From Prochlorococcus marinus CUG1438 (GTDB lineage: Bacteria; Cyanobacteriota; Cyanobacteriia; PCC-6307; Cyanobiaceae): a stretch of DNA of 64,000 nt. Below, one piece after another: positions 19,976 to 28,825 of this stretch. The notes under the pieces are model-generated. The model made no database searches, was not told the origin of the DNA, and worked only from the letters and a program-made list of their open reading frames with translations. The position numbers and the translations under genes were made by a program. The stretch covers positions 930,001 to 994,000 of the forward strand of contig JAEPLS010000001.1 of assembly GCA_017644325.1 (NCBI GenBank), written 5' to 3'. Every line of letters begins with the position of its first letter. Positions within the stretch are counted from its first letter, which is position 1.

Positions 19976-20134
19976 TTAAGGCTTACTATTTTGCTTTTTG
20001 AATTTAAATTCAAAAAATGAAATTAACAAAATTAAGATACATCCTAAGCAACTTCCTATTAACCCAAAAACAATGGTTGTAAAGCCATCATCGTAGCCAT
20101 ATTGTATTTGTGGTAAGTGAGGAGGTATTGGCAT
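19976..20134 (-). CDS. Small membrane protein, unknown
   Basis: A 52-residue protein with one hydrophobic helix (about residues 20-41, TTIVFGLIGSCLGCILILLISF) and a basic tail. The reading starts at an ATG preceded by AATACC-type sequence and overlaps the stop of the upstream 47-residue gene by one base (TAATG), which supports real translation coupling. Confidence 0.6.
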   Translation of the reverse strand: MPIPPHLPQIQYGYDDGFTTIVFGLIGSCLGCILILLISFFEFKFKKQNSKP

Positions 20135-20277
20135 TATTTTTCAACAGAATTTTCAATATCTTCAAGTAAATGTTTAGTTGATCTACTAAAACCATTAGTT
20201 TTTAAATAGTTTTGAGCCTCTCTAAATTTTTCAGCTACTCTTTTTGCATAAGGAGTATTCATGGAATTTTGAGTCAT
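20134..20277 (-). CDS. Small conserved hypothetical protein
   Basis: A soluble 47-residue protein, MTQNSMNTPYAKRVAEKFRE and onward, amphipathic and helical. It is coupled (TAATG) to the following small membrane protein. Function unknown. Confidence 0.6.
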   Translation of the reverse strand: MTQNSMNTPYAKRVAEKFREAQNYLKTNGFSRSTKHLLEDIENSVEK

Positions 20278-20439
20278 GTTGAAAATGCGACTAATTCTAT
20301 AATCTGATTTAGATAAACCCTTGATAAGTATTCAAAAATACAAGAATATAAAATTAGGATTTTTTACTTACTAAAAAATTTATTGTGAAAAGTTCTTGAT
20401 TCTCCAAAATAAGGTTTTTTCAAATTTGAAAGATTTACA

Positions 20440-20724
20440 ATGACAAATATATTATTAATTCTTCTTTTTGTACTTTTATTTTTATTATTTTTTTATTCAA
20501 AACGAGATAGAAGGTTAGCCCAAAAAACAAAAATTATTCCAACTTATGTACCTTTCTTAAAAGAACAAGAATTTAATCCTGACATAAGTACTGATAATTG
20601 GGCTTTACACAAACTTAGATTAGATAAATTTAAAAGATCACAATATAAGGGATTAACTTTCTTTGTAAGTTCAGAAAATAGAATTTATTATCTTTCTGAA
20701 GAAGGGGATAAAGTTTATTGCTAA
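20440..20724 (+). CDS. Small membrane-anchored hypothetical protein
   Basis: A 94-residue protein: one N-terminal helix (residues 3-20, NILLILLFVLLFLLFFYS) and a soluble tail with WALHKLRLDKFKRSQYKGLTFFVSSENRIYYLSEEGDKVYC. Unknown function. First of three small same-strand genes. Confidence 0.7.
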   Translation: MTNILLILLFVLLFLLFFYSKRDRRLAQKTKIIPTYVPFLKEQEFNPDISTDNWALHKLRLDKFKRSQYKGLTFFVSSENRIYYLSEEGDKVYC

Positions 20725-20777
20725 CAGGTGAAATTAATTTTATAAATAAGAAAAACCGATAGGAATTAATAATATTA

Positions 20778-21029
20778 ATGAAGTATTTATTTTTGTTATC
20801 AGAAAAGTTCTATAGGTTTATCGAGTGGGAGTTGAATACCTTAAAAAATCTAAGAAGAAAAAAGAGAAAGAATTTTTTTATAAGAGGATCATTTGCTTTA
20901 TTTAGTTTATTCTCTATTCTTTTTTTAATATTTTCTCCTCCTATCGCTTTTGGATTGTTATTTGGAGAGGGATTGAAATTCAGTATTTTTTTTATTTGGA
21001 TATGGATTTTAAATTTGAAGTTTTTTTGA
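20778..21029 (+). CDS. Small membrane protein, unknown
   Basis: An 83-residue protein with a basic central stretch (NLRRKKRKNFF) and hydrophobic segments at about 39-62 and 67-83. No known domain. Confidence 0.55.
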   Translation: MKYLFLLSEKFYRFIEWELNTLKNLRRKKRKNFFIRGSFALFSLFSILFLIFSPPIAFGLLFGEGLKFSIFFIWIWILNLKFF

Positions 21030-21087
21030 GAAAGTATGATTAATTTCTCCAGATTATTTAAAATTAAGAATATAAAAAATTTACCTT

Positions 21088-21303
21088 ATGCCAAAGATAT
21101 TCAAACAAAATAAGTTTGCTTTGTTGGGAGCAAATATATTAATAATTTTGCTCTGGGTAACTATATCTTCTTTTTTGCTAAATTTGTTTCAAAGTGAAAA
21201 TGCCCCATTTTATATTTATAAAATTTCTTTTTTAATTAGATTCCTTCCTCCTATTTGGGTTACATGGTTCCTATGGATAAAAAGAGGTGGTTTAAAAAGA
21301 TAA
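21088..21303 (+). CDS. Small membrane protein, unknown
   Basis: A 71-residue protein with two hydrophobic helices (about 11-32 and 43-62). It is the last of three small plus-strand genes. A strong terminator follows about 95 bp later. Confidence 0.55.
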   Translation: MPKIFKQNKFALLGANILIILLWVTISSFLLNLFQSENAPFYIYKISFLIRFLPPIWVTWFLWIKRGGLKR

Positions 21304-21397
21304 ATAACAAAAATATTTTTGCGTATTTACTATAAAAATAAATCAGTTAAGATCTGTAAGCTTACTTGAAATTTTCATGTAAGAATTAGGTAATTGA

Positions 21398-21434
21398 GAG
21401 ATTGTTTTTAGCTAAGAAACAATCTCTTTTTTTT
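21398..21434 (+). terminator. Strong rho-independent terminator, possible small RNA end
   Basis: Perfect 10-bp stem GAGATTGTTT/AAACAATCTC followed by eight T. A smaller hairpin (CTTAC...GTAAG) lies at 21361-21383, so a separate short RNA of about 100 nt could end here rather than only the upstream gene. Confidence 0.75.
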
Positions 21435-21452
21435 ATTTTTATTTTTTCTCAT

Positions 21453-21489
21453 AAAAAAAGTGTCTGTCAGTATCCCTATTGACAAACAC
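21453..21489 (-). terminator. Terminator of the Hli operon
   Basis: On the minus strand the hairpin GTGTTTGTCA/TGACAGACAC is followed by seven T. It lies about 20 bp after the stop of the last minus-strand gene of the Hli cluster and is the natural end of that transcript. Confidence 0.75.
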
Positions 21490-21511
21490 TCATGACGATC
21501 AATTTTTGGAA

Positions 21512-21691
21512 TTAAACAGGTAATCTATTATCAATTTCTACCACTCTAGAATCCATAAGACGGCCAATTCTAATAACTAAAGCCATATCTAACCTAGAAA
21601 ATTCGGATTGGTTGTTGGTAATCCAATCAAGTTCTGAAAGTGTTATTACTCCTAAAGTATTTACTTTAAGAAAAAGTAAGCCTAAGTTCAT
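21512..21691 (-). CDS. Small hypothetical protein of the Hli operon
   Basis: A 59-residue soluble protein (MNLGLLFLKVNTLGVITLSE ... VVEIDNRLPV). Its start lies 1 base from the stop of the upstream Hli gene, and a terminator follows, so it is the fourth gene of the operon. Its role is unknown. Confidence 0.7.
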   Translation of the reverse strand: MNLGLLFLKVNTLGVITLSELDWITNNQSEFSRLDMALVIRIGRLMDSRVVEIDNRLPV

Positions 21692-21692
21692 T

Positions 21693-21821
21693 TTAAAAAA
21701 TTCCTGGAATTATCCAGCCGAATAAGCCATAATTTACAACTAGTGCAAATAAGCCCATCATTGCCATTCTTCCATTAGTTCTTTCGGCATTTTGCCAATA
21801 AGTTGGTTTTGAATTTTCCAT
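21693..21821 (-). CDS. hli: High-light-inducible protein, 42 residues
   Basis: A one-helix chlorophyll-binding protein: MENSKPTYWQNAERTNGRMA with the ExxNGR motif, then a helix ending FGWIIPGIF. Hli proteins bind chlorophyll and carotenoid and protect or assist assembly of photosystems under stress. Third gene of the operon. Confidence 0.92.
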   Translation of the reverse strand: MENSKPTYWQNAERTNGRMAMMGLFALVVNYGLFGWIIPGIF

Positions 21822-21858
21822 TTTCTTCTGAGTTTGTAGGTTTATTAAATAGTTAGTT

Positions 21859-22119
21859 TTAAACGAAACCAGGAATTATTTGACCTGTTGTTAGATATGC
21901 TCCAACAGCAGCAATAAGTCCAAGCATTGCGAATCTGCCGTTAAGAGTTTCAGCAACAACTTTTTCTTTTTCGATTGTTTTAACTTTTGTGTTTGTGTTT
22001 TTCATTTGATTAGAAGGTGAATAGTTTAAATTTTCGTTTTGGAATTGCTTGGTTAGATAAGCAACGAGGATGGCTGTAAAGAATACAATTACGGCTAAGA
22101 AACCTGAAAGTGGACTCAT
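21859..22119 (-). CDS. hli: High-light-inducible protein with extra N-terminal helix
   Basis: An 86-residue protein that starts at the ATG at 22117-22119 (MSPLSGFLAVIVFFTAILVAY). An extra hydrophobic helix precedes the Hli helix, which carries AETLNGRFAMLGLIAAVGAYLTTGQIIPGFV. The start overlaps the stop of the upstream Hli gene by one base (TAATG), so the longer open frame to 22194 is not used. Confidence 0.9.
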   Translation of the reverse strand: MSPLSGFLAVIVFFTAILVAYLTKQFQNENLNYSPSNQMKNTNTKVKTIEKEKVVAETLNGRFAMLGLIAAVGAYLTTGQIIPGFV

Positions 22120-22325
22120 TAAAAAATGCCAGGAATAATTTGTCCAGTTGAAACGTAAGCACCAACTAATGCAACAAGGCCAATCATTGCCCAACGACCA
22201 TTAACTTTTTCTGCATTTTGTGGGTAGCTGTCATATGACACAGACTCATCTATGTAAGGACGTGTTTCAGTAGGAAACATATTCTGTCTACCACCTGATT
22301 CAGTAGTAATGTTTGAATTAGCCAT
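22119..22325 (-). CDS. hli: High-light-inducible protein, 68 residues
   Basis: First gene of the Hli operon. It starts at MANSNITTESGGRQNMFPTE and has the motif AEKVNGRWAMIGLVALVGAYVSTGQIIPGIF. The frame is open further upstream, but that part (rich in Arg, Tyr and Thr) does not resemble an Hli protein, so I place the start at 22325. Confidence 0.92.
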   Translation of the reverse strand: MANSNITTESGGRQNMFPTETRPYIDESVSYDSYPQNAEKVNGRWAMIGLVALVGAYVSTGQIIPGIF

Positions 22326-22489
22326 TGATTTGATGTAATTGTTAATTAATGTAACACTACTATTAACAAATGTAAAGTAATAGGTCAAAAATAAGTGATT
22401 TTCAAGATATGTGCTACACTTATGTATCAATATCGTTGCATATAAAGTTAAATAGTTGGTCTTTTGAATAGTTTCTTGACGGGGAATCC

Positions 22490-22759
22490 TTATCCGTATT
22501 GGTGGTAGACCTCTGTCCAGCCTTTTTGGTGGAGTTCGTTCCACTTTTCCCAGGCTGTATCTATGTTTAGTTTTTCAGAGAATTTGTACCCTCCTGGTTC
22601 TCCAAGGTGATTTGTGTAGAAAACATGAGTATGAATTTTTAAATTAGGTTTAGGAGGATTTTTGCATTCTTCGAAGAAGATCATTCTGCTACCTTCGGGA
22701 TTTAGTAGGCATCCGTTGGGTTTGCTAGTGCTACAACCAAATGAGTACTTAGGCTTCAT
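22490..22759 (-). CDS. DUF1651-type small protein
   Basis: An 89-residue soluble protein. Its C-terminal AWEKWNELHQKGWTEVYHQYG fits the A-x-x-x-W-x-x-L-x-x-x-G-W signature of DUF1651, a picocyanobacterial family of unknown role. It precedes the Hli operon on the same strand. Confidence 0.75.
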   Translation of the reverse strand: MKPKYSFGCSTSKPNGCLLNPEGSRMIFFEECKNPPKPNLKIHTHVFYTNHLGEPGGYKFSEKLNIDTAWEKWNELHQKGWTEVYHQYG

Positions 22760-22901
22760 GCTTTACCTTTTATTGGCGACTGATTATTAATACGTTTGTA
22801 CTATAAAATAAAACCTCCTTGTCTTGCTGTCAATCCTTTTAAGGTTAAGTACTTATTTACTAATAATTATTTTGTTTTTTAATAAAAAAGATAATTTCTT
22901 T

Positions 22902-23090
22902 ATGCTTATGAATTACAGGGAAGATCTAGAAATCAAACTACAAAAAGTAACACTTGCAATGCAAGAAGTTGTAGATGATATCCATAAAACTGATCCTGAG
23001 AAGCAAAGAATAATTTCTAAACTTATTGAATTTAAAGAAGCAATCATTTCAAAGGGAATTGAACTTAATATTGAACTAGAGGCCGCCTAG
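22902..23090 (+). CDS. Small hypothetical protein
   Basis: About 62 residues, MLMNYREDLEIKLQKVTLAM and onward, soluble and helical. The frame is open back to 22824, but ATGs at 22902 and 22908 are better starts. Unknown function. Confidence 0.6.
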   Translation: MLMNYREDLEIKLQKVTLAMQEVVDDIHKTDPEKQRIISKLIEFKEAIISKGIELNIELEAA

Positions 23091-23163
23091 AAATATTGAA
23101 TATCTCACGAATGTTTAACAACTTTTAGAATAGTGTTACTAACAACGAAGGGTTATTTATCAA

Positions 23164-23325
23164 ATGCAACCTGGTACTTTTGAATTATTGATTCTCGTAT
23201 TTATCTTTTTAGGTATTCAAGCTTGGTGGATTATTCCAATAGTTATCAAGAATAATAAATTAAATAAGAGAGGTAAAGATTTAAGAAAGGAAATAAAGCA
23301 ATTAGAAAAGTTATATAAAAAATAA
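23164..23325 (+). CDS. Small membrane protein with basic tail
   Basis: A 53-residue protein: a helix at residues 5-28 (TFELLILVFIFLGIQAWWIIPIVI), then a lysine-rich tail. Unknown function. Confidence 0.6.
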   Translation: MQPGTFELLILVFIFLGIQAWWIIPIVIKNNKLNKRGKDLRKEIKQLEKLYKK

Positions 23326-23360
23326 ATTAGTTTATTATTTTTGCAAACTACCTATTATTA

Positions 23361-23801
23361 GTGAAACTTAAATATCTAATGAAATTAAAAAAATTTATTC
23401 CATTATGTTTCCTTTTTATTGGGACTTTAGCTTTACAATACCCATCTCTTGCTGAAGAAAAGATTGAAGTTATACCTATTATTCAAAGTTCAAAAGGACT
23501 TAGTGGTAAAAATTTTAATTATCTCGAGGGTAAGCCTGAATTAAGACTCTTAAAAGTAAAGATTCCAGTTGGCTTGAAAACTCCAATTCATACTCATCCT
23601 TCCCCAATGTTGATTCATGTCACCAGAGGAAGATTAAAACATGTGAGGGGTGAAGAAATTAATTTCTTTAAAGCGGGTGATGCATTTATAGAGAGTAATA
23701 ATGGGGCCCCCCACTATGTGAAAAATGTTGGAAAGAAGCCGGCCATACTTCATGTGGGAGTTGTATCAGTAGTTGGAATGCCTACGACCATAAATAAATA
23801 A
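23361..23801 (+). CDS. Exported cupin-domain protein
   Basis: A 146-residue protein with an N-terminal signal peptide (about residues 7-31, ending YPSLAEE) and a small cupin barrel. The metal-ligand-like residues are in PIHTHPSPMLIHVTRGRLKHV and GAPHYVKN. It starts at GTG 23361 or ATG 23379. Probably a periplasmic metal-binding cupin; substrate unknown. Confidence 0.8.
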   Translation: MKLKYLMKLKKFIPLCFLFIGTLALQYPSLAEEKIEVIPIIQSSKGLSGKNFNYLEGKPELRLLKVKIPVGLKTPIHTHPSPMLIHVTRGRLKHVRGEEINFFKAGDAFIESNNGAPHYVKNVGKKPAILHVGVVSVVGMPTTINK

Positions 23802-23846
23802 TATTTTTCTGTAATTTGTTCAATCTGCATTTTTAGGATTCACCTT

Positions 23847-25553
23847 TTACGAAGAACAACTGTAATGAGATACTCCTCCATAGTTAAAATACTGGCTTGG
23901 CTTTAGTCGATTATATTTTTGATCTATTTCTGAGGGTTGTTCTAAATATGGATTGCTAAAGACATCCTGTAACTCTTTTATTTTTTTGTAATTTCCCTTT
24001 TCAGCTTCTTCATATGCGGGAACTACCATCCATTCGCGCCAAGTATAGACTGGATTATGGGATTTCATTGATGCCGATTTTGCTTTAATATTGCCCTCTT
24101 TTTTTAAGACTGATTGCCAGTTTTCAAGCCAAATTTCCCACCTACTATTGAGCTCGTCATTAATTGGTAAATAGAAACAGTCTTTTAAAGAATCTAAGTT
24201 GTAAGGGATTTCAGAGAGTTTACGGAACAAAATTGTATAGTCTGCTTTTGAAATGACCATGAGATTAAAAAATTCATTTATTAGAGTTTCGTTGTAATGT
24301 TCTAAACCAAGCTTGTTTGCCCACATTTTTATCAATCCCTTATTCATTAATTCAGAAAAGTCTTTTTCGATTTGATCTAACTTTTCTTGATCTTGTTTGC
24401 TTTGTGAAAGTAACGGACTAAGGGATGAACAGAATGTTTTAAAGTTGATTGCAGCTGCAGAAGGTTGGTTAAAAAATGAGAAATGCTCACCTCCACCTGT
24501 CCATGGTTGAAATCTTGGATCAAATAATTCACAGAATCCAAAGGGGCCATAATCCAAGGTATAACCTCCAGCAGCACAATTATCACTATTGAAATTACCC
24601 TGGCAATAACCAACTCTCATCCAGTTGGCTATAAGTGTTATGAGTCTTGATCTGTATAAAGAAGCCAGTTTTATTACTTTACTTTCAATTGAAATCTCAT
24701 ATTCAATTTCGTCTTTATAATTTCTATCAATTAGATGTTGAACTATCATCTTTAGTTCATTTAGGGCCTCATCATGCGCATTATTGCGAACTCGTCTTGC
24801 AAAAAGTTCAATCTGGCCTACACGTAAAAAAGATGGAGCGACTCTTGTAGTAATTGCCACTTGATTATCAATCATGATATCAGGTTCAAAATATCTGGAC
24901 CCTTTGGAATACCACGGTCTTCTAACTATTTCTGAACGTGAGACATAAAGTGTTAAAGATCTTGAAGTGGGGATTCCTAAGGCATCCATTAATTCTTGTG
25001 CAAGAAATTCTCGTACGCTAGACCTTAAGACAGCTCTACCATCTGCTCCACGACAGTATGGAGTTGGACCTCCTCCTTTAAGTTGCATTTCCATTCTTTT
25101 CCCATTGAATAAACCTTCAAAAACAGAAATTGCTCTGCCATCGCCATAACCATTACCAGTGCCAAAGGGACATTGTTGGGTATATTCATTCCCGTAAATT
25201 GATAATGCATAACCTGTTGCCCAACCAACAGGACTCATTGGATAATTAGCAACAGAAATATCACCTGAGAAAAAACGACAAAAATTCTGGTCTTTAGTAA
25301 GATCTGAGCTTAGCCTTAGTTCTTTAAAAAGTTTGTTGCTATGGGAAATATATTCTGGTTCTGGAATAGCAGTTGGTACAACTGGTACGTAATGACCTGA
25401 ATATACTGAACGCGGCTTATGATCATTTCCATCTTTTGTTGATTGAGGATCTGCTTTAAGAGAATTCATAAAAGAATAGTCAGATAGTTGAGAAAATTCA
25501 GAAAAATTTTCTGTAAGCTTTTCTTTTAATGAATCAGATTTGGTTGACATCAA
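23847..25553 (-). CDS. selO: Protein adenylyltransferase SelO (YdiU family)
   Basis: A 568-residue pseudokinase-fold enzyme that transfers AMP to protein hydroxyls. The glycine-rich QCPFGTGNGYGDGRAISVFEG, MQLKGGGPTPYCRGADGRAVLRSS and the metal-binding GNFNSDNCAAGGYTLDYGPFGFCE are diagnostic. The C-terminus ends CSS, with Cys where animal homologues have selenocysteine. Confidence 0.94.
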   Translation of the reverse strand: MMSTKSDSLKEKLTENFSEFSQLSDYSFMNSLKADPQSTKDGNDHKPRSVYSGHYVPVVPTAIPEPEYISHSNKLFKELRLSSDLTKDQNFCRFFSGDISVANYPMSPVGWATGYALSIYGNEYTQQCPFGTGNGYGDGRAISVFEGLFNGKRMEMQLKGGGPTPYCRGADGRAVLRSSVREFLAQELMDALGIPTSRSLTLYVSRSEIVRRPWYSKGSRYFEPDIMIDNQVAITTRVAPSFLRVGQIELFARRVRNNAHDEALNELKMIVQHLIDRNYKDEIEYEISIESKVIKLASLYRSRLITLIANWMRVGYCQGNFNSDNCAAGGYTLDYGPFGFCELFDPRFQPWTGGGEHFSFFNQPSAAAINFKTFCSSLSPLLSQSKQDQEKLDQIEKDFSELMNKGLIKMWANKLGLEHYNETLINEFFNLMVISKADYTILFRKLSEIPYNLDSLKDCFYLPINDELNSRWEIWLENWQSVLKKEGNIKAKSASMKSHNPVYTWREWMVVPAYEEAEKGNYKKIKELQDVFSNPYLEQPSEIDQKYNRLKPSQYFNYGGVSHYSCSS

Positions 25554-25948
25554 ATTTGTTATCTATTCTTTTAGGCGCTCTAATTGCTTTAAATTAAACA
25601 CCTAAATGTATCTTATATAGATTCTATTAGGTATGGTTTTTGGCGATACGTTTGAGATTAAATATAAGTTAAAAGTTAATACTTAATGCTTAATACTCAA
25701 TACTCAATACTTAATTAAAAAAGGATCCGCGGTAAGAAATTTTTTTGGAAAAAATTTTTTGGCTTTTAAAAAATAAAAAAAGAACTTATCAAATATATTA
25801 ATTTTTAAGCAAGAACCAGTGCAAATACTTATACATTGAGGTTTTTTTAGATTGTTTAAAAATGCTTTGAAAAAGTTCCACAATTTAATTTGTTGATCGA
25901 CTTATATGACCCCCCTTATTTCCTCACTATATTACTTGTAAAAATTTT
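25554..25948. other. Gene-free intergenic stretch
   Basis: 395 bp between selO and the upstream NSS transporter gene. It holds a six-unit heptamer tandem repeat at 25676-25717 and A/T homopolymer tracts around 25740-25790, but I see no credible coding frame. The selO promoter should lie here. Confidence 0.7.
25676..25717. repeat. 7-bp tandem repeat, six units
   Basis: Six consecutive heptamers: TTAATAC, TTAATGC, TTAATAC, TCAATAC, TCAATAC, TTAATTA. It sits about 125-165 bp upstream of the selO start. Confidence 0.9.
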
Positions 25949-27292
25949 CTAACTTACCCAGCCTTTGAGTAAATCAAACACACTAATGAATAGTCCAAAG
26001 CCAATAATTGGAGGAGCAACCCATCTAGTCATGAATTTCAAATAACGGGTCGTTTTGACTCCTACTTTTGAATCACTAAGCTCTTCATTGAACTTTCCAG
26101 GAACTACCCATCCCATAAAGAAAGTTACCAAGAATCCACCAAAAATAAGTAATACTCCTCCAAAAATTGAATCAACAGTTCCAAGAATGTTTAAATTCAA
26201 TGCAGAAGGAATTCCAGCCAAGAATAAGAATAGAGTTATCAGCCAAACAGATTTTTCTCTTTTAAAACCAAATTTATCCATTAAAGATGAAACTGGAACT
26301 TCCAATAATGAAACAGAAGAAGTTATAGCTGCAATATAAGCTAATGCAAAAAATGCAACTGCTACAATCCTACCTGCTGCGCCATATGAACCTAGACCTG
26401 TTGGAATTGATATGAATAAAGCCCCAACTGTGGATTCAGAAATTGCGTCACTTAAACCGAATGTTAGTACTATTGGGAAAGTTATTAAGCCAGCCATAAG
26501 TCCAACTAAGGTATCTAAAGATGCAACACTAATACTTAGTTTTGGTAGATTACTTTTTTTATTTAAATAAGAGGCATATGTCACCATAATTCCAATCCCT
26601 AAACTTAATGAAAAGAACGCTTGTGTAAAGGCATTTCTTATTGTTTGAGGATTTCTTAATTCATTAAAATCAAACTTAAGTAAAAATGTTTTATAACCTT
26701 CCCAGGCCCCCGAAAGTGAAGTGGCCCAAATAGCAAGTATTAGAATAATTAAGAAAAGGATTGGCATGAAATATCTAGTAACCTTTTCTATACCTTTTTT
26801 AATTCCTGAGGAAACAATTATGGCTGTAAGTAGAAGACTCAATAGATGTCCCAATAAAACACTGCTTCCGGTACTAATTGAGCCAAAGAATGTTTCTGCT
26901 TCACTTAAATTTTTTGGTAATCCAAAAAACAAAGAATGGAATAAGGTATCTGCAGTCCAACCCATTATCACTGAATAATATGATGCTATACCCAAAGGAG
27001 CTATAAAGAATAAAATTCCTAATGGATACCAATTCTTCCCAGCTAGCTTTATAGGTGCAAGTAATGTACTTGCCATAGCATTTCTACCTAAAGCCATCTC
27101 AGCAACAAATACTGGAATACATACAATCAAAACGATCAATATATACAAAAGTACGAAAGCAGCTCCGCCACCTTGAGAGGCTCTGTAAGCGAAACCCCAA
27201 AGGTTGCCTAGACCTACTGCACTTCCTGCCGCTGCAAGAATAAATCCCAGCTTGCTAGTCCATTGTTCTCTTTTAGAAATTTTTGAGTTCAA
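25949..27292 (-). CDS. Sodium:neurotransmitter-type symporter (NSS family)
   Basis: A 447-residue membrane transporter of the LeuT fold with about 11-12 helices. The N-terminal helix 1 signature GFILAAAGSAVGLGNLWGFAYRASQGGGAAF is diagnostic. It probably imports an amino acid or similar solute with sodium. It ends with a single Trp-Val-Ser tail. Confidence 0.92.
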   Translation of the reverse strand: MNSKISKREQWTSKLGFILAAAGSAVGLGNLWGFAYRASQGGGAAFVLLYILIVLIVCIPVFVAEMALGRNAMASTLLAPIKLAGKNWYPLGILFFIAPLGIASYYSVIMGWTADTLFHSLFFGLPKNLSEAETFFGSISTGSSVLLGHLLSLLLTAIIVSSGIKKGIEKVTRYFMPILFLIILILAIWATSLSGAWEGYKTFLLKFDFNELRNPQTIRNAFTQAFFSLSLGIGIMVTYASYLNKKSNLPKLSISVASLDTLVGLMAGLITFPIVLTFGLSDAISESTVGALFISIPTGLGSYGAAGRIVAVAFFALAYIAAITSSVSLLEVPVSSLMDKFGFKREKSVWLITLFLFLAGIPSALNLNILGTVDSIFGGVLLIFGGFLVTFFMGWVVPGKFNEELSDSKVGVKTTRYLKFMTRWVAPPIIGFGLFISVFDLLKGWVS

Positions 27293-27424
27293 AATTAAAA
27301 TCGATTTTTATAGTTGATTTATAACTCATAAATAAAAAATAGTTAATACCTTGCTTAATAAAAACTAATTTTTTTGATTAATTTTTTCAGAGAGATTTAG
27401 AATTAAATAACTTTTATTTTGCGC

Positions 27425-27706
27425 ATGACTATTGAAACGACTATTTTAGATTTTCAACTAAGTAATACTTTTGAACAATATGAATCTTATATGAATGCTG
27501 AGGAACAGCAGTCGATGTTTAAAGAAATGGGAGTTAAAACATTTTATATTGGTAAATCATTAGATGATCCTCAAAGGGCAACTGTAATTTTTCAAGGACC
27601 AGAAAATGTTTTATACGATATTTTCATGAATCCCGAAACAAAGGCTATAGTTGAAGCTTCAGGACATATTTACGAGGGGACAAAAATTACTCGCTGGATT
27701 TCTTAA
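27425..27706 (+). CDS. DUF3764-family small protein
   Basis: A 93-residue protein (MTIETTILDFQLSNTFEQYES) with the family pattern STF-x...DDPQR-x-x-VI-x-Q-x-P. It is a paralogue of the protein at 50330-50635 and resembles ferredoxin-like antibiotic-biosynthesis-monooxygenase folds. The ATG at 27425 is preferred to a TTG two codons upstream. Function unknown. Confidence 0.75.
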   Translation: MTIETTILDFQLSNTFEQYESYMNAEEQQSMFKEMGVKTFYIGKSLDDPQRATVIFQGPENVLYDIFMNPETKAIVEASGHIYEGTKITRWIS

Positions 27707-27720
27707 AAAATAATTTTTTT

Positions 27721-28020
27721 ATGAATTACCAACTTTTAATTGAATCATATTGTTTTGGGTCTTCCCTTTCTGAGCAAGAAATAGAACTTTTAAGTCTGGA
27801 ACTTGAAACTCAAATCATGAACATTAATATTTCAACAGAGTTTGTTTTTTTTAAATCGGCGCCATACCATATTTGTGAAAAGCTTAATTTAAAAAAAGAT
27901 ACTTCTTGGATTATGTGTCTCGCAGAAATGGTAGATTTACATAAGCGACCTAAATTAGGGAAAACAAAAAAAGTGGAGGTATTCGATTTACTTCTTGAGA
28001 AAGGTCTTGTTATTGGTTGA
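27721..28020 (+). CDS. Conserved small hypothetical protein
   Basis: A soluble 99-residue protein beginning 14 bp after the DUF3764 gene, so likely the same transcript. Its sequence (MNYQLLIESYCFGSSLSEQE and onward) matches no family I know. Confidence 0.65.
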   Translation: MNYQLLIESYCFGSSLSEQEIELLSLELETQIMNINISTEFVFFKSAPYHICEKLNLKKDTSWIMCLAEMVDLHKRPKLGKTKKVEVFDLLLEKGLVIG

Positions 28021-28099
28021 TTATTTAGTTATTTGAGTATTAAAAAATGAATTTTTTTTACTTATTCTGATAAAATTAGTCCTAGGTTAGGCAAGAAAA

Positions 28100-28456
28100 A
28101 TGGAAGATTCATGTGTATTGATATTGGAAAATCTTATAAAACTAACTAGATCAAGTGAAAATCAATTTAAGAGAGGAAATTTCAAGGTAGCTTTAGACGA
28201 AAAAATGAAGGCTAATGCAATATTGAAATCTAAATCTTTTAGTAAAAAAATGATTCAAAACTATAGAAAGGAATTATCTAGTTTGTATTCTTCAAAATTT
28301 GATCTTATATTCGACCATAAGCTGAAAATTGATGAAATAAAAATAAATAAAATAGTGAAAATGTTGGAACTTAAAAGTGAGGAAAAATTAAAAAATCTTG
28401 ACTATAAAGGAGCAATAAAAGCCTTAAGAAGGGCAGAAAAATACATGTCAAATTAA
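28100..28456 (+). CDS. Small helical hypothetical protein
   Basis: A lysine-rich 118-residue protein with alternating helices. The C-terminus (EKLKNLDYKGAIKALRRAEKYM) resembles a single TPR-like helix pair. Unknown role. Confidence 0.6.
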   Translation: MEDSCVLILENLIKLTRSSENQFKRGNFKVALDEKMKANAILKSKSFSKKMIQNYRKELSSLYSSKFDLIFDHKLKIDEIKINKIVKMLELKSEEKLKNLDYKGAIKALRRAEKYMSN

Positions 28457-28547
28457 AAATAATTTAGACTAAAGTTAGTTTTAAGAAGTTTTGCTTATTG
28501 TGTTTTTCTTAACTCAGTTTAGATTTGAAATACTTAAGTAATAATTT

Positions 28548-28664
28548 ATGCAAAAGCAAATTAATAATAAACTCAAAAAGTTTAATAAAAAGAAGTTAGA
28601 TGCTTTAGATAGGTTTTTGACGATTTTATGGAGAAAAGAGGTTGAATACAAAATAAATATCTGA
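28548..28664 (+). CDS. 38-residue basic protein
   Basis: MQKQINNKLKKFNKKKLDAL followed by DRFLTILWRKEVEYKINI. Very basic and helical. It is plausible as a real short gene because it fits a chain of same-strand small genes, but coding support is limited. Confidence 0.4.
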   Translation: MQKQINNKLKKFNKKKLDALDRFLTILWRKEVEYKINI

Positions 28665-28691
28665 TAAAAGCAGATTTGAATAAGATATCTT

Positions 28692-28808
28692 ATGAAAGTT
28701 CGAATAGGATTCCTAATTATACTTTTTATTTTTCACTCATTATCTGATTTTGCGTTTAAAAAAAGAGTATTAAAAAATAAATTTAGAAGGGCTCAAAAAG
28801 TAAATTAA
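28692..28808 (+). CDS. 38-residue membrane-anchored peptide
   Basis: MKVRIGFLIILFIFHSLSDF followed by a basic tail: either an N-terminal signal-anchor or a short exported peptide. It is 18 bp before the Nramp-like gene. Confidence 0.4.
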   Translation: MKVRIGFLIILFIFHSLSDFAFKKRVLKNKFRRAQKVN

Positions 28809-28825
28809 ATCATCTGATTATTAAC

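Noticed and set aside
22120-22194. Longer start for the 86-residue Hli protein
   Set aside because: The added part (MGNDWPCCISWC...) is an out-of-frame reading of the neighbouring Hli gene. The TAATG coupling supports the shorter form.
22326-22544. N-terminal extension of the 68-residue Hli protein
   Set aside because: The extra 73 residues do not resemble Hli proteins, and a good ATG fits family length.
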